The notes under the pieces: generated by a model
What the model was told of the DNA's origin: nothing
The model's input: the letters and a program-made list of their open reading frames with translations, nothing else
Databases searched by the model: none
Shown: piece after piece, positions 16,022 to 23,727 of the stretch
Numbering within the stretch: position 1 is the first letter of the stretch
Layout of the letters: each line of letters begins with the position of its first letter
Position numbers and translations under genes: made by a program
NCBI GenBank assembly: GCA_944391395.1
Contig: CALXTI010000015.1
Span: 1-33,932 of the forward strand
DNA from: an uncultured Alphaproteobacteria bacterium
GTDB taxonomy: Bacteria > Pseudomonadota > Alphaproteobacteria > RF32 > CAG-239
Direction: 5' to 3'
Length of the DNA: 33,932 nt

Positions 16022-17260
16022 ATGAACAGACGCGATTTTTTAATGAGCTCGCTGGCGGTGTTTGCGTTATCGGCGCTGCCGAAATTGACATTGGCGGAAA
16101 CGGTTGCCGTCTCCGAAGCGGTCAAATCTCAAGTCAATCCGGCCGACAAGCTTGGATTCGGTTTTATGCGTCTGCCGTTAAAAGACCCGCAAGATCAAAC
16201 ATCTATTGATTATGATACCTTAAACAAAATGGTGGATTTGTTTTTGGAGCGCGGTTTTACATATTTTGACACCGCATGGATGTACATGGGGCATGAAAGC
16301 GAGATTGCGCTAAGAGAGTCTCTGGTCAAACGTTACCCGCGCGATAAGTTCGTGGTGGCAAGCAAATTGCCGGTCGGCTCAATAAACAGCGCCGCGGAAC
16401 AGGAAGAAGTCTTCAACAAGCAGTTGGAAAAAACCGGCTTGGAATATTTTGACTATTATCTGGTGCATAATATCAATGCCAAGACCATAGACAACGTCCG
16501 TAAGTTTGACAGTTTCAAATTTATATCCGATAAGAAAAAAGAAGGAAAAGTCAAACACATCGGCTTTTCTTTTCATGACGGGCCGGAACTTTTGGAAGAA
16601 GTCTTAAAAGAACATCCGGAAGTTGAATTTGTGCAGCTGCAGATAAACTACATTGACTGGGACAACAAGAGCATCCAGTCGCGCAAGTGCTATGAAGTTG
16701 CTCAAAAATATAACAAACCGGTGATTGTGATGGAGCCGGTCAAAGGCGGCACATTGGCGCAAGTTCCGCCGCCGGTGGAAAAAATCTTTAAAGATGCCGA
16801 GCCGGATATGTCGGTGGCTTCGTGGGCGGTGCGTTATGCGGCAAGCCTTGAAGGCGTCATGAAAGTTTTAAGCGGCATGAGCACTTTGGAACAAGTGGAA
16901 GACAACACAAGCTATATGCAAAACTTTAAGCCGCTGAACACGCAAGAAAAGAAAGTGATTGAAGAAGCGGTCAAGACGCTGCATGCTTCAATTACCATTC
17001 CTTGCACCGCTTGTCAGTATTGTGTGGAGTGGTGTCCGATGAAAATTGCCATTCCGGATTATTTTGCGCTTTATAACGCCGAGCAACAGGAAAAAGGCGG
17101 CAAACCTTTTACGGCGCAAAAAATGTATTATGATAACCTGACCAAAAAACACGGCAAGGCTTCGGCCTGTATCGGCTGCAAACAGTGCGAAAGACATTGT
17201 CCGCAGCATATTGAAATTACCAAATGGCTCAAAGAGGTTGCCAAGACCTTTGAAGCATAA
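16022..17260 (+). CDS. Tat-exported aldo/keto reductase with two 4Fe-4S motifs
   Basis: 412 residues. Starts [20 protein letters not shown], a twin-arginine signal. The catalytic domain (about 43-310) has the aldo/keto reductase tetrad: D83 and Y88 in [10 protein letters not shown]115 in ASKLP, H149 in LVHN. The C-terminus adds two ferredoxin motifs, C328/331/334/338 and C383/386/389/393. Family enzymes reduce carbonyls with NADPH, which is scarce outside the cytoplasm, so the exported enzyme probably receives electrons through its clusters (inference). The membrane ferredoxin encoded upstream is an obvious donor. AAGGAG lies ten bases before the ATG. Confidence 0.9.
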   Translation: MNRRDFLMSSLAVFALSALPKLTLAETVAVSEAVKSQVNPADKLGFGFMRLPLKDPQDQTSIDYDTLNKMVDLFLERGFTYFDTAWMYMGHESEIALRESLVKRYPRDKFVVASKLPVGSINSAAEQEEVFNKQLEKTGLEYFDYYLVHNINAKTIDNVRKFDSFKFISDKKKEGKVKHIGFSFHDGPELLEEVLKEHPEVEFVQLQINYIDWDNKSIQSRKCYEVAQKYNKPVIVMEPVKGGTLAQVPPPVEKIFKDAEPDMSVASWAVRYAASLEGVMKVLSGMSTLEQVEDNTSYMQNFKPLNTQEKKVIEEAVKTLHASITIPCTACQYCVEWCPMKIAIPDYFALYNAEQQEKGGKPFTAQKMYYDNLTKKHGKASACIGCKQCERHCPQHIEITKWLKEVAKTFEA

Positions 17261-17295
17261 GTTACATTCGGTTATAACAATCGGCGGAGGAAAAA

Positions 17296-17979
17296 ATGGA
17301 AAACAAATTTGACGATATCGGCTTTGCCAAACTGGACACCACGCGGCAAAACCGCACCGGCATGGCGGAAACGATTTATTGCCCCGGTAAGACCAATGAG
17401 CAGCTTTTAAAGATTTTGCGCTCATTTCACGAAAAAGGCATTGCCGTTTTGGGCACACGCTGCACGACCGAACAATTTGCCTATGTCAAAGACAAAAGCT
17501 TGCCGCTTGAATATGACCCTACCTCGCGCATTATCAAACTGACTGCCGCTCCGATGCATAAGTTGCCGGGCAGGGTGGCTGTTTGCACCGGCGGCACGGC
17601 GGATTTGCCGGTAGCTGAAGAAGCCGCGCAGGTGGCGGAATTTTTCGGCGCAACGGTTGACAGGCATTTTGATGTCGGCATAACCGGAATTCATCGCCTG
17701 CTGGCCAAAGTTGAAGATATCCGTAAAGCCGATGTCATTATTGCCGTTTCCGGTATGGAAGGCGCTTTAAGCACGGTGCTCGCCGGTCTGGTAGAAGCGC
17801 CGGTGATTTCCGTGCCCACTTCGGTCGGCTACGGCGCATCGTTTCATGGCTTATCAGCACTCTTGACAATGCTAAATTCTTGTGCCGAGGGCATTTCGGT
17901 GGTCAACATTGACAACGGATTCGGCGCCGGCGTTTTGGCTTGCCGGATTTTACGGATGTTGGAAAGAAAACATGACTAA
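17296..17979 (+). CDS. larB: Nickel-pincer cofactor biosynthesis protein LarB
   Basis: 227 residues matching LarB, of the AIR-carboxylase (PurE-like) superfamily. LarB carboxylates and hydrolyses nicotinic acid adenine dinucleotide to pyridinium-3,5-biscarboxylic acid mononucleotide, the first step to the nickel-pincer cofactor of lactate racemase and relatives. Visible: DPTSRIIKL, the CTGGTADLPVAEEAA nucleotide loop, HRLLAKVEDI, VSGMEGALSTVLAGLVEAPVISVPTSVGYG and NIDNGFGAG. It lies 35 nt after the reductase with GGCGGAGG upstream, so likely the same operon. The usual partner larC is not intact next to it. Confidence 0.93.
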   Translation: MENKFDDIGFAKLDTTRQNRTGMAETIYCPGKTNEQLLKILRSFHEKGIAVLGTRCTTEQFAYVKDKSLPLEYDPTSRIIKLTAAPMHKLPGRVAVCTGGTADLPVAEEAAQVAEFFGATVDRHFDVGITGIHRLLAKVEDIRKADVIIAVSGMEGALSTVLAGLVEAPVISVPTSVGYGASFHGLSALLTMLNSCAEGISVVNIDNGFGAGVLACRILRMLERKHD

Positions 17980-18028
17980 ATATTTATATTTGGAAGGTTC
18001 CTGCAGTATCTATCGTCGGATTTTGCGC
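17972..18028 (+). pseudogene. Possible larC 5' remnant
   Basis: An ATG overlapping the last codons of larB opens MTKYLYLEGSC, which resembles the start of LarC proteins (short strand followed by a Gly-Ile-Ser-Gly-Asp-Met type motif). After about eleven codons the match is lost, and the sequence runs into the end of the convergent HTH gene. larB-larC overlap at this position is the common arrangement, so this looks like a larC deleted after its first codons. The evidence is short and the call tentative. Confidence 0.35.
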
Positions 18029-18295
18029 TTATTTCTCCTCCGGATTATATTCCTTCTCGTCAATCAAGCTGACCGTGAACCATTTGCGGTAAAAATACAA
18101 AAGCTTTGCCATGTCAAATGCCAAAATGTTTCCCGTTATTTCGGCGCGTTTTAACTTGCTTTCGGCAATGCCGGTCGCTGCCGAAACCCGCGAGGCGCTT
18201 AAACCCAGTTGTTTGCGATATTCGCCCAGGCAACGCATGAGTTGTTTGTTAAATGACCTTTTGACCACTTTAGTGTGGCCGCTTCCTTTACTCAT
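18029..18295 (-). CDS. Small Cro/CI-type helix-turn-helix protein
   Basis: 88 residues. A basic N-terminus (KGSGHTKVVKR), then a five-helix XRE-like domain: FNKQLMRCLGEYRKQLGLSA, SRVSAATGIAESKLKRAE as the helix-turn-helix, and DMAKLLYFYRKW. Likely a DNA-binding regulator. AAGGAG precedes the ATG. It lies 30 nt downstream of the terminator of the first small RNA, on the same strand, and converges on larB. Its targets are unknown; the neighbouring tandem RNA genes are candidates (inference). Confidence 0.7.
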   Translation of the reverse strand: MSKGSGHTKVVKRSFNKQLMRCLGEYRKQLGLSASRVSAATGIAESKLKRAEITGNILAFDMAKLLYFYRKWFTVSLIDEKEYNPEEK

Positions 18296-18324
18296 ATTTT
18301 TGCTCCTTAATTTGTTTATAAATT

Positions 18325-18482
18325 AAAACAAAACCACCTTAAAAACTTTTAAGGTGGGGAGCTCAAAAACTGTACAAACTCAGCCAGGCTTATTCGTACC
18401 CGAAGGTCTTATTTCGCCCACTCCCCAAGAAGGAGTTTTTGTTTGTAAGATGTTTTTGAGACACCACCGTCAACCGACGGCA
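18325..18482 (-). ncRNA. Small structured RNA, copy 1 of a tandem pair
   Basis: About 158 nt with its own promoter and terminator. It opens with hairpin CCGUC-GGUU-GACGG. CUCAAAAAC pairs perfectly with a distant GUUUUUGAG, enclosing ACAAAC/GUUUGU. Inside are ACUCC/GGAGU and an ACC-UUCG-GGU hairpin flanked by GAAAUAA and GAAUAA. GGGGAG can alternatively pair with CUCCCC near the 3' end. The terminator is CCACCTT...AAGGTGG then TTTTGTTTT (18325-18357). A diverged homologue lies just upstream, so the pair is a tandem duplication. I do not recognise an RNA family. 6S-like or AbcR-like regulators are possible by size and layout only. Confidence 0.65.
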
Positions 18483-18488
18483 GTGCTT

Positions 18489-18516
18489 ATATTAAAGAAA
18501 ACGAACTTTTTTGCAA
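18489..18516 (-). promoter_or_regulatory. Promoter of small RNA copy 1
   Basis: On the minus strand TTGCAA (plus 18511-18516), 16-nt spacer, TAATAT (plus 18489-18494); transcription start expected near 18482. TTCTTTAATATAA is conserved with copy 2. Confidence 0.7.
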
Positions 18517-18544
18517 GTGCTTTCTTTAATATAACTCCGGTTAT

Positions 18545-18700
18545 AAAACAAAACCGCTTTAGAAAATTCCAAAGCGGGGAGCTAACAAACTGTCACTAAT
18601 CAGTCTCTGTTATTCGTGCAAAAGCCTTATTTCCTCCACTCCCCTTAAAAGGAGTTTTAGTATGAAGATGTCTTACGGACACCACCGCCAAACGACGGCA
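18545..18700 (-). ncRNA. Small structured RNA, copy 2 of a tandem pair
   Basis: About 156 nt, homologous to copy 1. Conserved blocks: GCCGUCG...GGCGGUGGUGUC at the 5' end, ACUCC...GGGGAGUGG, GGAAAUAAG, ACGAAUAA, and the CUCCCC-terminator end. In the 5' hairpin the pair U-A of copy 1 becomes U-G here, keeping the stem, which supports selection on structure. The long-range CUCAAAAAC stem of copy 1 is not well preserved, so the two may fold and act differently. The terminator is CCGCTTT...AAAGCGG then TTTTGTTTT (18545-18577); here both arms changed relative to copy 1 while pairing was kept. Confidence 0.65.
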
Positions 18701-18706
18701 ATGTTT

Positions 18707-18734
18707 ATATTAAAGAATTATGCAAGCTTTGCAA
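18707..18734 (-). promoter_or_regulatory. Promoter of small RNA copy 2
   Basis: On the minus strand TTGCAA (plus 18729-18734), 16-nt spacer, TAATAT (plus 18707-18712); start expected near 18700. Same boxes and spacing as copy 1. Confidence 0.7.
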
Positions 18735-18751
18735 GAAAAAACTGCGCCAAA

Positions 18752-19159
18752 TCAGCGGATTTTAACCAAATCATCCAGAACCGGTTTTTTATAATTCGGA
18801 CCTTTTAAAAATTTTCCGTCGGCGCGTTTTAGAGGCTTGCCGTCCACCAGTTTGGACATATTGCTTTGATGCACGCGGTCAAAAACTTCTTCCATCGGAA
18901 TCCCGAGACTGACAACCATGCCGCTGACGACATATTGCAAATCAGCCAGCTCTTTATACATTTTTGCCACCGATTCCGCCGTCGGGCGACCGTTTATTTC
19001 CACTTCATGAATAATATTGTCAATCTCGACGTTAAGTTCTTCGGCTTCTTCGTTGATTAGTTTTTGCCGCAAACGCAGCAAATCAGCCGAATACGGTGCA
19101 TCAATCGCCAACTCCATGGCCTGATGGCATTGGGCGACTAATTCTTCATATCTGTTCAT
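18752..19159 (-). CDS. MazG-like nucleotide pyrophosphohydrolase
   Basis: 135 residues of the all-alpha NTP pyrophosphohydrolase (MazG/PRA-PH) superfamily, which cleaves NTPs or related nucleotides to monophosphate and pyrophosphate. The acidic metal-binding helices are visible: INEEAEELNVEID and ELADLQYVVSGMV, followed by the typical C-terminal HQSNMSKLVDGKPLKRADGK and GPNYKKP. Substrate not predictable. It begins only 30 nt after the 3' end of tRNA-Thr on the same strand with no terminator between, so it is probably co-transcribed with the tRNA. Ribosome site weak. Confidence 0.85.
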   Translation of the reverse strand: MNRYEELVAQCHQAMELAIDAPYSADLLRLRQKLINEEAEELNVEIDNIIHEVEINGRPTAESVAKMYKELADLQYVVSGMVVSLGIPMEEVFDRVHQSNMSKLVDGKPLKRADGKFLKGPNYKKPVLDDLVKIR

Positions 19160-19189
19160 TATCGGAAAACTCGTAAAGATTAAGAAAAC

Positions 19190-19265
<76 letters not shown>

Positions 19266-19344
19266 ATGGCTTACAAAATTGCATAAAGCAAAATAAAAAT
19301 CAAGAATTATTTTTAAATTTATGTGCAAAAAAATATAAATAAAA

Positions 19345-19364
19345 AGGCGAAACAACGTCCGCCT
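19345..19364 (-). terminator. Terminator after the MscS-type gene
   Basis: On the minus strand AGGCG, a ten-base loop and CGCCT followed by TTTTATTT; lies between the channel gene and tRNA-Thr. Confidence 0.65.
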
Positions 19365-19389
19365 CTGAAATTTATCGGTATAATTTAAT

Positions 19390-21825
19390 TTATGCCTTTT
19401 TTGCCGAAGTTTTTGTCGCTTTTTTGCGCGCGTAAAACTGGCTTTCGGTTTCAACCGTCGTGTTGCCTTGATGAATAACCATCTGCGGAAACGGAATTTC
19501 GATTCCTTCTTCAATAAACCGACGATTGATTTCATAACGTATTTCACTCGGAATAATCCAGCCGGCCCAGATGTTGTTGGAATAACAACGCAGTTCGAAT
19601 ATCAAGGCGCTGTCGCCGAAATCCTGAAACAGAACATAAGGCGCGGGAACTTTCAAAACTTTTTTATTATTACGGGCGCATTCCAACAATATCTCCGTTA
19701 CTTTTTCAACATCAGAGCCGTATGCCACCCCGACTTTAACCGATTGCCGTGTCCAGTTGTTGCCATGTGTCAAGTTGGTCAAAGAGGAGGAAATCAGAGT
19801 TGCGTTCGGAATAATAACGCTGGTTTTTTTAAAAGTTTCCAGCTCGGTGGAGCGGATGTTGATTTGTTTGATTTGCCCTTCTTCGCCGTTGAAGACAACC
19901 CAGTCGCCGACTTTGAAAGGGCGTTCAAACAAAATGATGATACCGGAAACAAAGTTGTTGATGATATTTTGCAAACCAAAACCGATACCGACTGACAACG
20001 CACCGGCGATGACCGCGAGGCTTGTTAGGTTGCCGCCCATCACGATGATGGCAAGCAGGGTCGAAATGACAAAACCGATAAAACTGACGCCCGAGGATAA
20101 CGAGTGTTTAATACCGTCGTCAATGTCCAATTTAGAAAAGACATTGTTGGTCAAATTGTTTTTCACGATTTTGACCAATGCCAGCGAGCCAAAAAATACC
20201 GCAATGCCCAAGATGATGGCAATCAGCGAAATCCGCACGCCGCCAACATTAAACCCGAACAGCAGTTTTTTGACCGTGTGCAAAATGGCATCGCCCGACA
20301 ATCCCCACAAATTAAGCAATACAAAGATAAAGAACAAGGCCAGCAAGGGCGTTAAGACCAGGCTCAGACCAAAATCTATTTTGGCCAGCATCTTCCGCCG
20401 CAATTTAAAACTTTTAACCCAAAAACTTAATAAAAAGATTCGGCGCAGCAACTCGCTGATGAGCTTGTGAACAATAAAAAACAGACCAAAGAGCAGAGCG
20501 CTGCCGATAAAACGCTCCAAGATGAAGTTGGATAGTTCCGGATAACCGAACAATGACAAACCGAAAGTACCGACGGTGATAACCGAGGTGAAGAATATGA
20601 CTTTGACCCCCAAACTCATGCCGTCGTCTTCATCAGATTCTTCGGATTCAACAGGCTCGGGCGTTTCCGTGTCATTGACTTTGTCTTCTTCATGAAAAGT
20701 GGTAGAAACAAGCAGAATAATGGCAAAAGTCTTGACGGCGCATGCCGCGGCGACCAACAGATTGATTAAATCCTGCGAAGATTGGGCGCTTATTGCCAAA
20801 TGTTCCAAGAGTGAAATGGCGCCGATAAGAATAATGGATAAATAAAATGCGTGAACAATGCCAATGGCTTTCGGGGTTGCAACATTAATCAACCGCCATT
20901 TTTCATTATACGGGGCAAAAGTAACTCTGGCGACGGCTCGGGCAAGAATAATACCGAGCAGATAAGACAAAGAAGTGCTTAAAACCGTGCTGAAAAACGT
21001 ATCGCCGAACATTTGCGAACCAATCATCCATGCCAAAAAGCCACCGATAATCAACGCCGGAATAACCCCGTACGCAACGGCGACAAACAACGCTGCCGTG
21101 ATTTTTTGTCCGTAACGCGGATTTTCAATATCGGGACGATATCCCCAGTTGCGCATAATCAGACGTCGCAGGAACAAACCGAGCCATAAAGCGGCGATTA
21201 ATATAACGGTAATGGCGACAAGATATGTCAGCACCATTCCGCGGTTTGAATTGTCAAGACCGTAATACCACTCCAGCGGCGAAATCGTGATATTCCACAA
21301 AAATTGCACCAAATCTTTCATGGCAACGATAAAATTTTGCGGTTCGATTAAAACCGCTTGCTTTGTTACCAAATCTCCGAGCAGCATGTGGTTGCGCGTA
21401 CTCAAAATCAACAGGTTGAGTTCGTCGATTTTGACTTGTAAAATGTCGGCTTCGGCAATTCGGCCCTTCAAGATGGAAAGTTCGTTTTTAAATTCACTTC
21501 TTTTATCGGCGATGACTTTCAATTCTTTGGTGCCGTCGGCGGGTTCTTCACCCAAAGCGTCCAATTGCTTTTGCACAAACCGGGATTCACGTTCATTTTC
21601 TTGTTTGAACGAGGCGAGCATATTTGATGTTTCGTATAAGAAATTTGTGTTCTCTTCAACATTTTGCAGGCTGAAATTTTCACTCTTCAAATTTTGCTCA
21701 ATATCGTTCAGCTGCTTGGTGATTTTATTAAAATCAGGTAAAGTTCCCGTAGCGTTTGTCGCTTGCGGATAAAACAACATTACCCAAAGCAAAGATATAA
21801 AAAAGAATTTGCAGAGTTTGTTCAT
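19390..21825 (-). CDS. Large MscS-family mechanosensitive channel
   Basis: 811 residues. Signal peptide (1-25), a periplasmic helical region (about 30-160, heptad-like), then about ten hydrophobic segments between 199 and 625. The MscS core is clear: the pore helix GALSVGIGFGLQNIINNFVSG (608-628), FERPFKVGDWVVFNGEEGQI for the beta domain, and VSG/IPNATLISSSLTN. The C-terminus ends in a basic KKATKTSAKKA tail. Long MscS proteins of this plan (MscK/YbdG-like) release osmolytes under membrane tension and may be gated by extra inputs. It starts 19 nt after the asd-like gene, so the two probably form an operon. Confidence 0.92.
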   Translation of the reverse strand: MNKLCKFFFISLLWVMLFYPQATNATGTLPDFNKITKQLNDIEQNLKSENFSLQNVEENTNFLYETSNMLASFKQENERESRFVQKQLDALGEEPADGTKELKVIADKRSEFKNELSILKGRIAEADILQVKIDELNLLILSTRNHMLLGDLVTKQAVLIEPQNFIVAMKDLVQFLWNITISPLEWYYGLDNSNRGMVLTYLVAITVILIAALWLGLFLRRLIMRNWGYRPDIENPRYGQKITAALFVAVAYGVIPALIIGGFLAWMIGSQMFGDTFFSTVLSTSLSYLLGIILARAVARVTFAPYNEKWRLINVATPKAIGIVHAFYLSIILIGAISLLEHLAISAQSSQDLINLLVAAACAVKTFAIILLVSTTFHEEDKVNDTETPEPVESEESDEDDGMSLGVKVIFFTSVITVGTFGLSLFGYPELSNFILERFIGSALLFGLFFIVHKLISELLRRIFLLSFWVKSFKLRRKMLAKIDFGLSLVLTPLLALFFIFVLLNLWGLSGDAILHTVKKLLFGFNVGGVRISLIAIILGIAVFFGSLALVKIVKNNLTNNVFSKLDIDDGIKHSLSSGVSFIGFVISTLLAIIVMGGNLTSLAVIAGALSVGIGFGLQNIINNFVSGIIILFERPFKVGDWVVFNGEEGQIKQINIRSTELETFKKTSVIIPNATLISSSLTNLTHGNNWTRQSVKVGVAYGSDVEKVTEILLECARNNKKVLKVPAPYVLFQDFGDSALIFELRCYSNNIWAGWIIPSEIRYEINRRFIEEGIEIPFPQMVIHQGNTTVETESQFYARKKATKTSAKKA

Positions 21826-21844
21826 TTCAATGTTCCCGTAACAA

Positions 21845-22849
21845 TCAGTGTTTCAACAAAAGTTTCATCACATGAAAAGCGTTTTTGGCTACGCTGGCGC
21901 GCAGGTTGTCAGCCACACACCAAAAACTAAAACCGTTTTCGACCGACAAATCCTGCCGTAAACGGCTGATATATATGTCATCTTCGCCCTGCACGTCGTT
22001 TAAGCTGACATAACCGCCGTCCAACTGTTTGTCGAACACAACGACGCCTTTCGTTTCTTTCATCAGTTTACGCACTTCGTCGACATCGACATCCGCGGCG
22101 CATTCGGCGTTGACATACAAGGCCGCCCCGATGAACGCCGGTACGAACGCACAGTTGGCGTGCACTTTCATGTTGCCGCCCAGCACTTTTTTGCTTTCGG
22201 CGTTGATGGCCCATTCAAACCTGGTTTCTTCGCCGATAAATTCGCCGACCTGCGGCAAAACGTTAAACGCGATTTGTTTTTTGAAAACCTGTTCGTCATC
22301 GGCCAAGGTGGTATTCATATAAATTTTGCGCGTTTGGTTAAACAGTTCGTCCATGGCTTCTTTGCCGTATACGGATGTTGAAATATAAGCCGAGGCAATC
22401 AGACGTTTAACAAAAAATTTTTCATTGACCTTGCTTAAAGGCAACAACATTTGCGTGGTCAAGGCCGACGGCACGGAAACAATTTTTTTCTTGGCCTCGG
22501 CAATAGCGTGTTCATTAATGCCCGCCACCACCATCGGCACATCGGTGTCGGCAAAAGTTGCACCCGAACAGTCAATAATTTTGATGCCTTTGGCGGCGGC
22601 TTTGGGCAAATACCTTTTGCCGATTTCTTCGGTGGTGGCAAAAACGGCGATATCGGCTTTGCCGAAATCAAAATCATCCAAGTTATAAACATCCAATTCA
22701 TCGTCTTCGCCGTAAGATACCAAGTTGCCGAGAGGGCTTTTGGGTTCAAGAGCAATGACATCATCGGCGGCAATGCCGTCTTCATATAAAAAACTCAAAA
22801 TTTCGCGCCCGATGTTTTCCGTGGCGCCGACAACAGCAATTTTTGACAT
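21845..22849 (-). CDS. Aspartate-semialdehyde dehydrogenase homologue lacking catalytic residues
   Basis: 334 residues aligning along its length with aspartate-semialdehyde dehydrogenase: N-terminal VVGATENIGREIL nucleotide loop, GKEAMDELFNQTRKI, KQIAFNVLPQ, YISRLRQDLSVENGFSFW. However, the active-site NPNCS motif reads VPSAL, with A129 in place of the cysteine. The substrate-binding Arg and catalytic His of RVPVFxGH are F235 and A242. It is therefore unlikely to make aspartate semialdehyde. It may be a Usg-like paralogue with another or a structural role, and a true asd is expected elsewhere. First gene of an operon with the MscS channel. Confidence 0.85.
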   Translation of the reverse strand: MSKIAVVGATENIGREILSFLYEDGIAADDVIALEPKSPLGNLVSYGEDDELDVYNLDDFDFGKADIAVFATTEEIGKRYLPKAAAKGIKIIDCSGATFADTDVPMVVAGINEHAIAEAKKKIVSVPSALTTQMLLPLSKVNEKFFVKRLIASAYISTSVYGKEAMDELFNQTRKIYMNTTLADDEQVFKKQIAFNVLPQVGEFIGEETRFEWAINAESKKVLGGNMKVHANCAFVPAFIGAALYVNAECAADVDVDEVRKLMKETKGVVVFDKQLDGGYVSLNDVQGEDDIYISRLRQDLSVENGFSFWCVADNLRASVAKNAFHVMKLLLKH

Positions 22850-22988
22850 AAAAAAAACCTTTCTTCAAGTAAATTTGCTTTTAATATAAGCATAATTTAT
22901 TTAAAAAAAGATAATTTTTTGGTTTAAATTTAACACAATGCTCTGCTGTGAAGACAAGACAATCAAAAGCTTGAATCAAATTTTTTTG

Positions 22989-23017
22989 TTTACTTTAGTC
23001 AAGTTTTTAGATATTAC
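22989..23017 (+). promoter_or_regulatory. Promoter of the 23039 gene
   Basis: TTTACT (22989-22994), 17-nt spacer, TATTAC (23012-23017). The expected start near 23024 lies after the first in-frame ATG at 23018, which supports 23039 as the real start codon. Confidence 0.5.
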
Positions 23018-23038
23018 ATGCACAAACGAGGAAAATTT

Positions 23039-23533
23039 ATGACGCAAGATTATATTCCGGATAATACGGCCGCCGGCGGCAACCCCAGTTATGAAGCGCA
23101 AAAATTGCGTGAGACGTATGTTTTTTGCCGGCAGGCTTTGGCAAATACGACATTGCCCGAAAGCGAAAGAAAGGCCATGGCATTTTATGTGGAAGAATTA
23201 AAGACAATCAAACCCCAGGCGGACAAAGACAGATTCCGCCGTCCGTGCAAAGGTATCGGCGGCATCGGGGATACTCAGGTCTTTAAGCCATATGTCGTGC
23301 GCGACCGTAAAACAAAACTGCCGCTGTTGAATGAAAAAGGCGATTTGATAGTCATTAAATGCGTTTTTTCGGATATGGTGCGTTATTTTGACACCATAAA
23401 AAGCCGCAGAGCCGAAAGTTTGCGCCATGCGGACGGCGTTTGGCCCATGTATGAAAAAGACAATAAATACGCCGAGCCGAACCCTTATGCTTATGCGTAT
23501 GAAAAAATATATAAAACGCGAAATTTGCAATAA
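23039..23533 (+). CDS. Hypothetical protein, function unknown
   Basis: 164 residues beginning MTQDYIPDNTAAGGNPSYEAQ, soluble, no signal peptide. I do not recognise a family. The N-terminal half is a helical hairpin (EAQKLRETYVFCRQALANTT and ERKAMAFYVEELKTI). The second half contains a strand pair around FKPYVVRDRKTKLPLLNEKGD and ends with tyrosine-rich NPYAYAYEKIYK. The ATG at 23039 is chosen because GAGG lies eight bases upstream and the promoter position excludes the earlier ATG. Monocistronic as far as I can see, divergent from the asd-like gene. Confidence 0.7.
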   Translation: MTQDYIPDNTAAGGNPSYEAQKLRETYVFCRQALANTTLPESERKAMAFYVEELKTIKPQADKDRFRRPCKGIGGIGDTQVFKPYVVRDRKTKLPLLNEKGDLIVIKCVFSDMVRYFDTIKSRRAESLRHADGVWPMYEKDNKYAEPNPYAYAYEKIYKTRNLQ

Positions 23534-23625
23534 ATTATTGTTTTTCTTTATTTTGGTGCAAATTTTTGCTTGCGTTTGAGATTTTTATATGTTAAACACT
23601 GTTTTCGAATCAGAGGTTTTTATGC

Positions 23626-23727
23626 ATGAACCGAAAAGGTAACCGTGGTAAAAGCCGTTGTTTTTATCCGCTTTGCCCCGCAAAGCACCAGAGAAAAGAA
23701 AGGAATTTAAATTATGAGACATGGTGA
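23626..23727 (+). CDS. Possible basic leader peptide before rplQ
   Basis: A 33-codon ORF, starting [17 protein letters not shown], rich in Arg and Lys, whose stop lies 14 nt inside rplQ. GAGG lies a few bases upstream of a pair of neighbouring ATGs. It also spans the hairpin GCTTTGC-CCC-GCAAAGC (23670-23686). It may be a regulatory leader or a chance ORF. Confidence 0.25.
   Translation: MNRKGNRGKSRCFYPLCPAKHQRKERNLNYETW

Noticed and set aside
18354..18599. 81-codon plus-strand ORF across the tandem RNA region
   Set aside because: It spans both RNA units antisense to their promoters and terminators and is not kept between copies.
18325..18700. Type III toxin-antitoxin RNA repeats or a CRISPR-like array
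   Set aside because: Each unit has its own promoter and terminator, only two copies exist, and the adjacent protein is an HTH protein, not an endoribonuclease.
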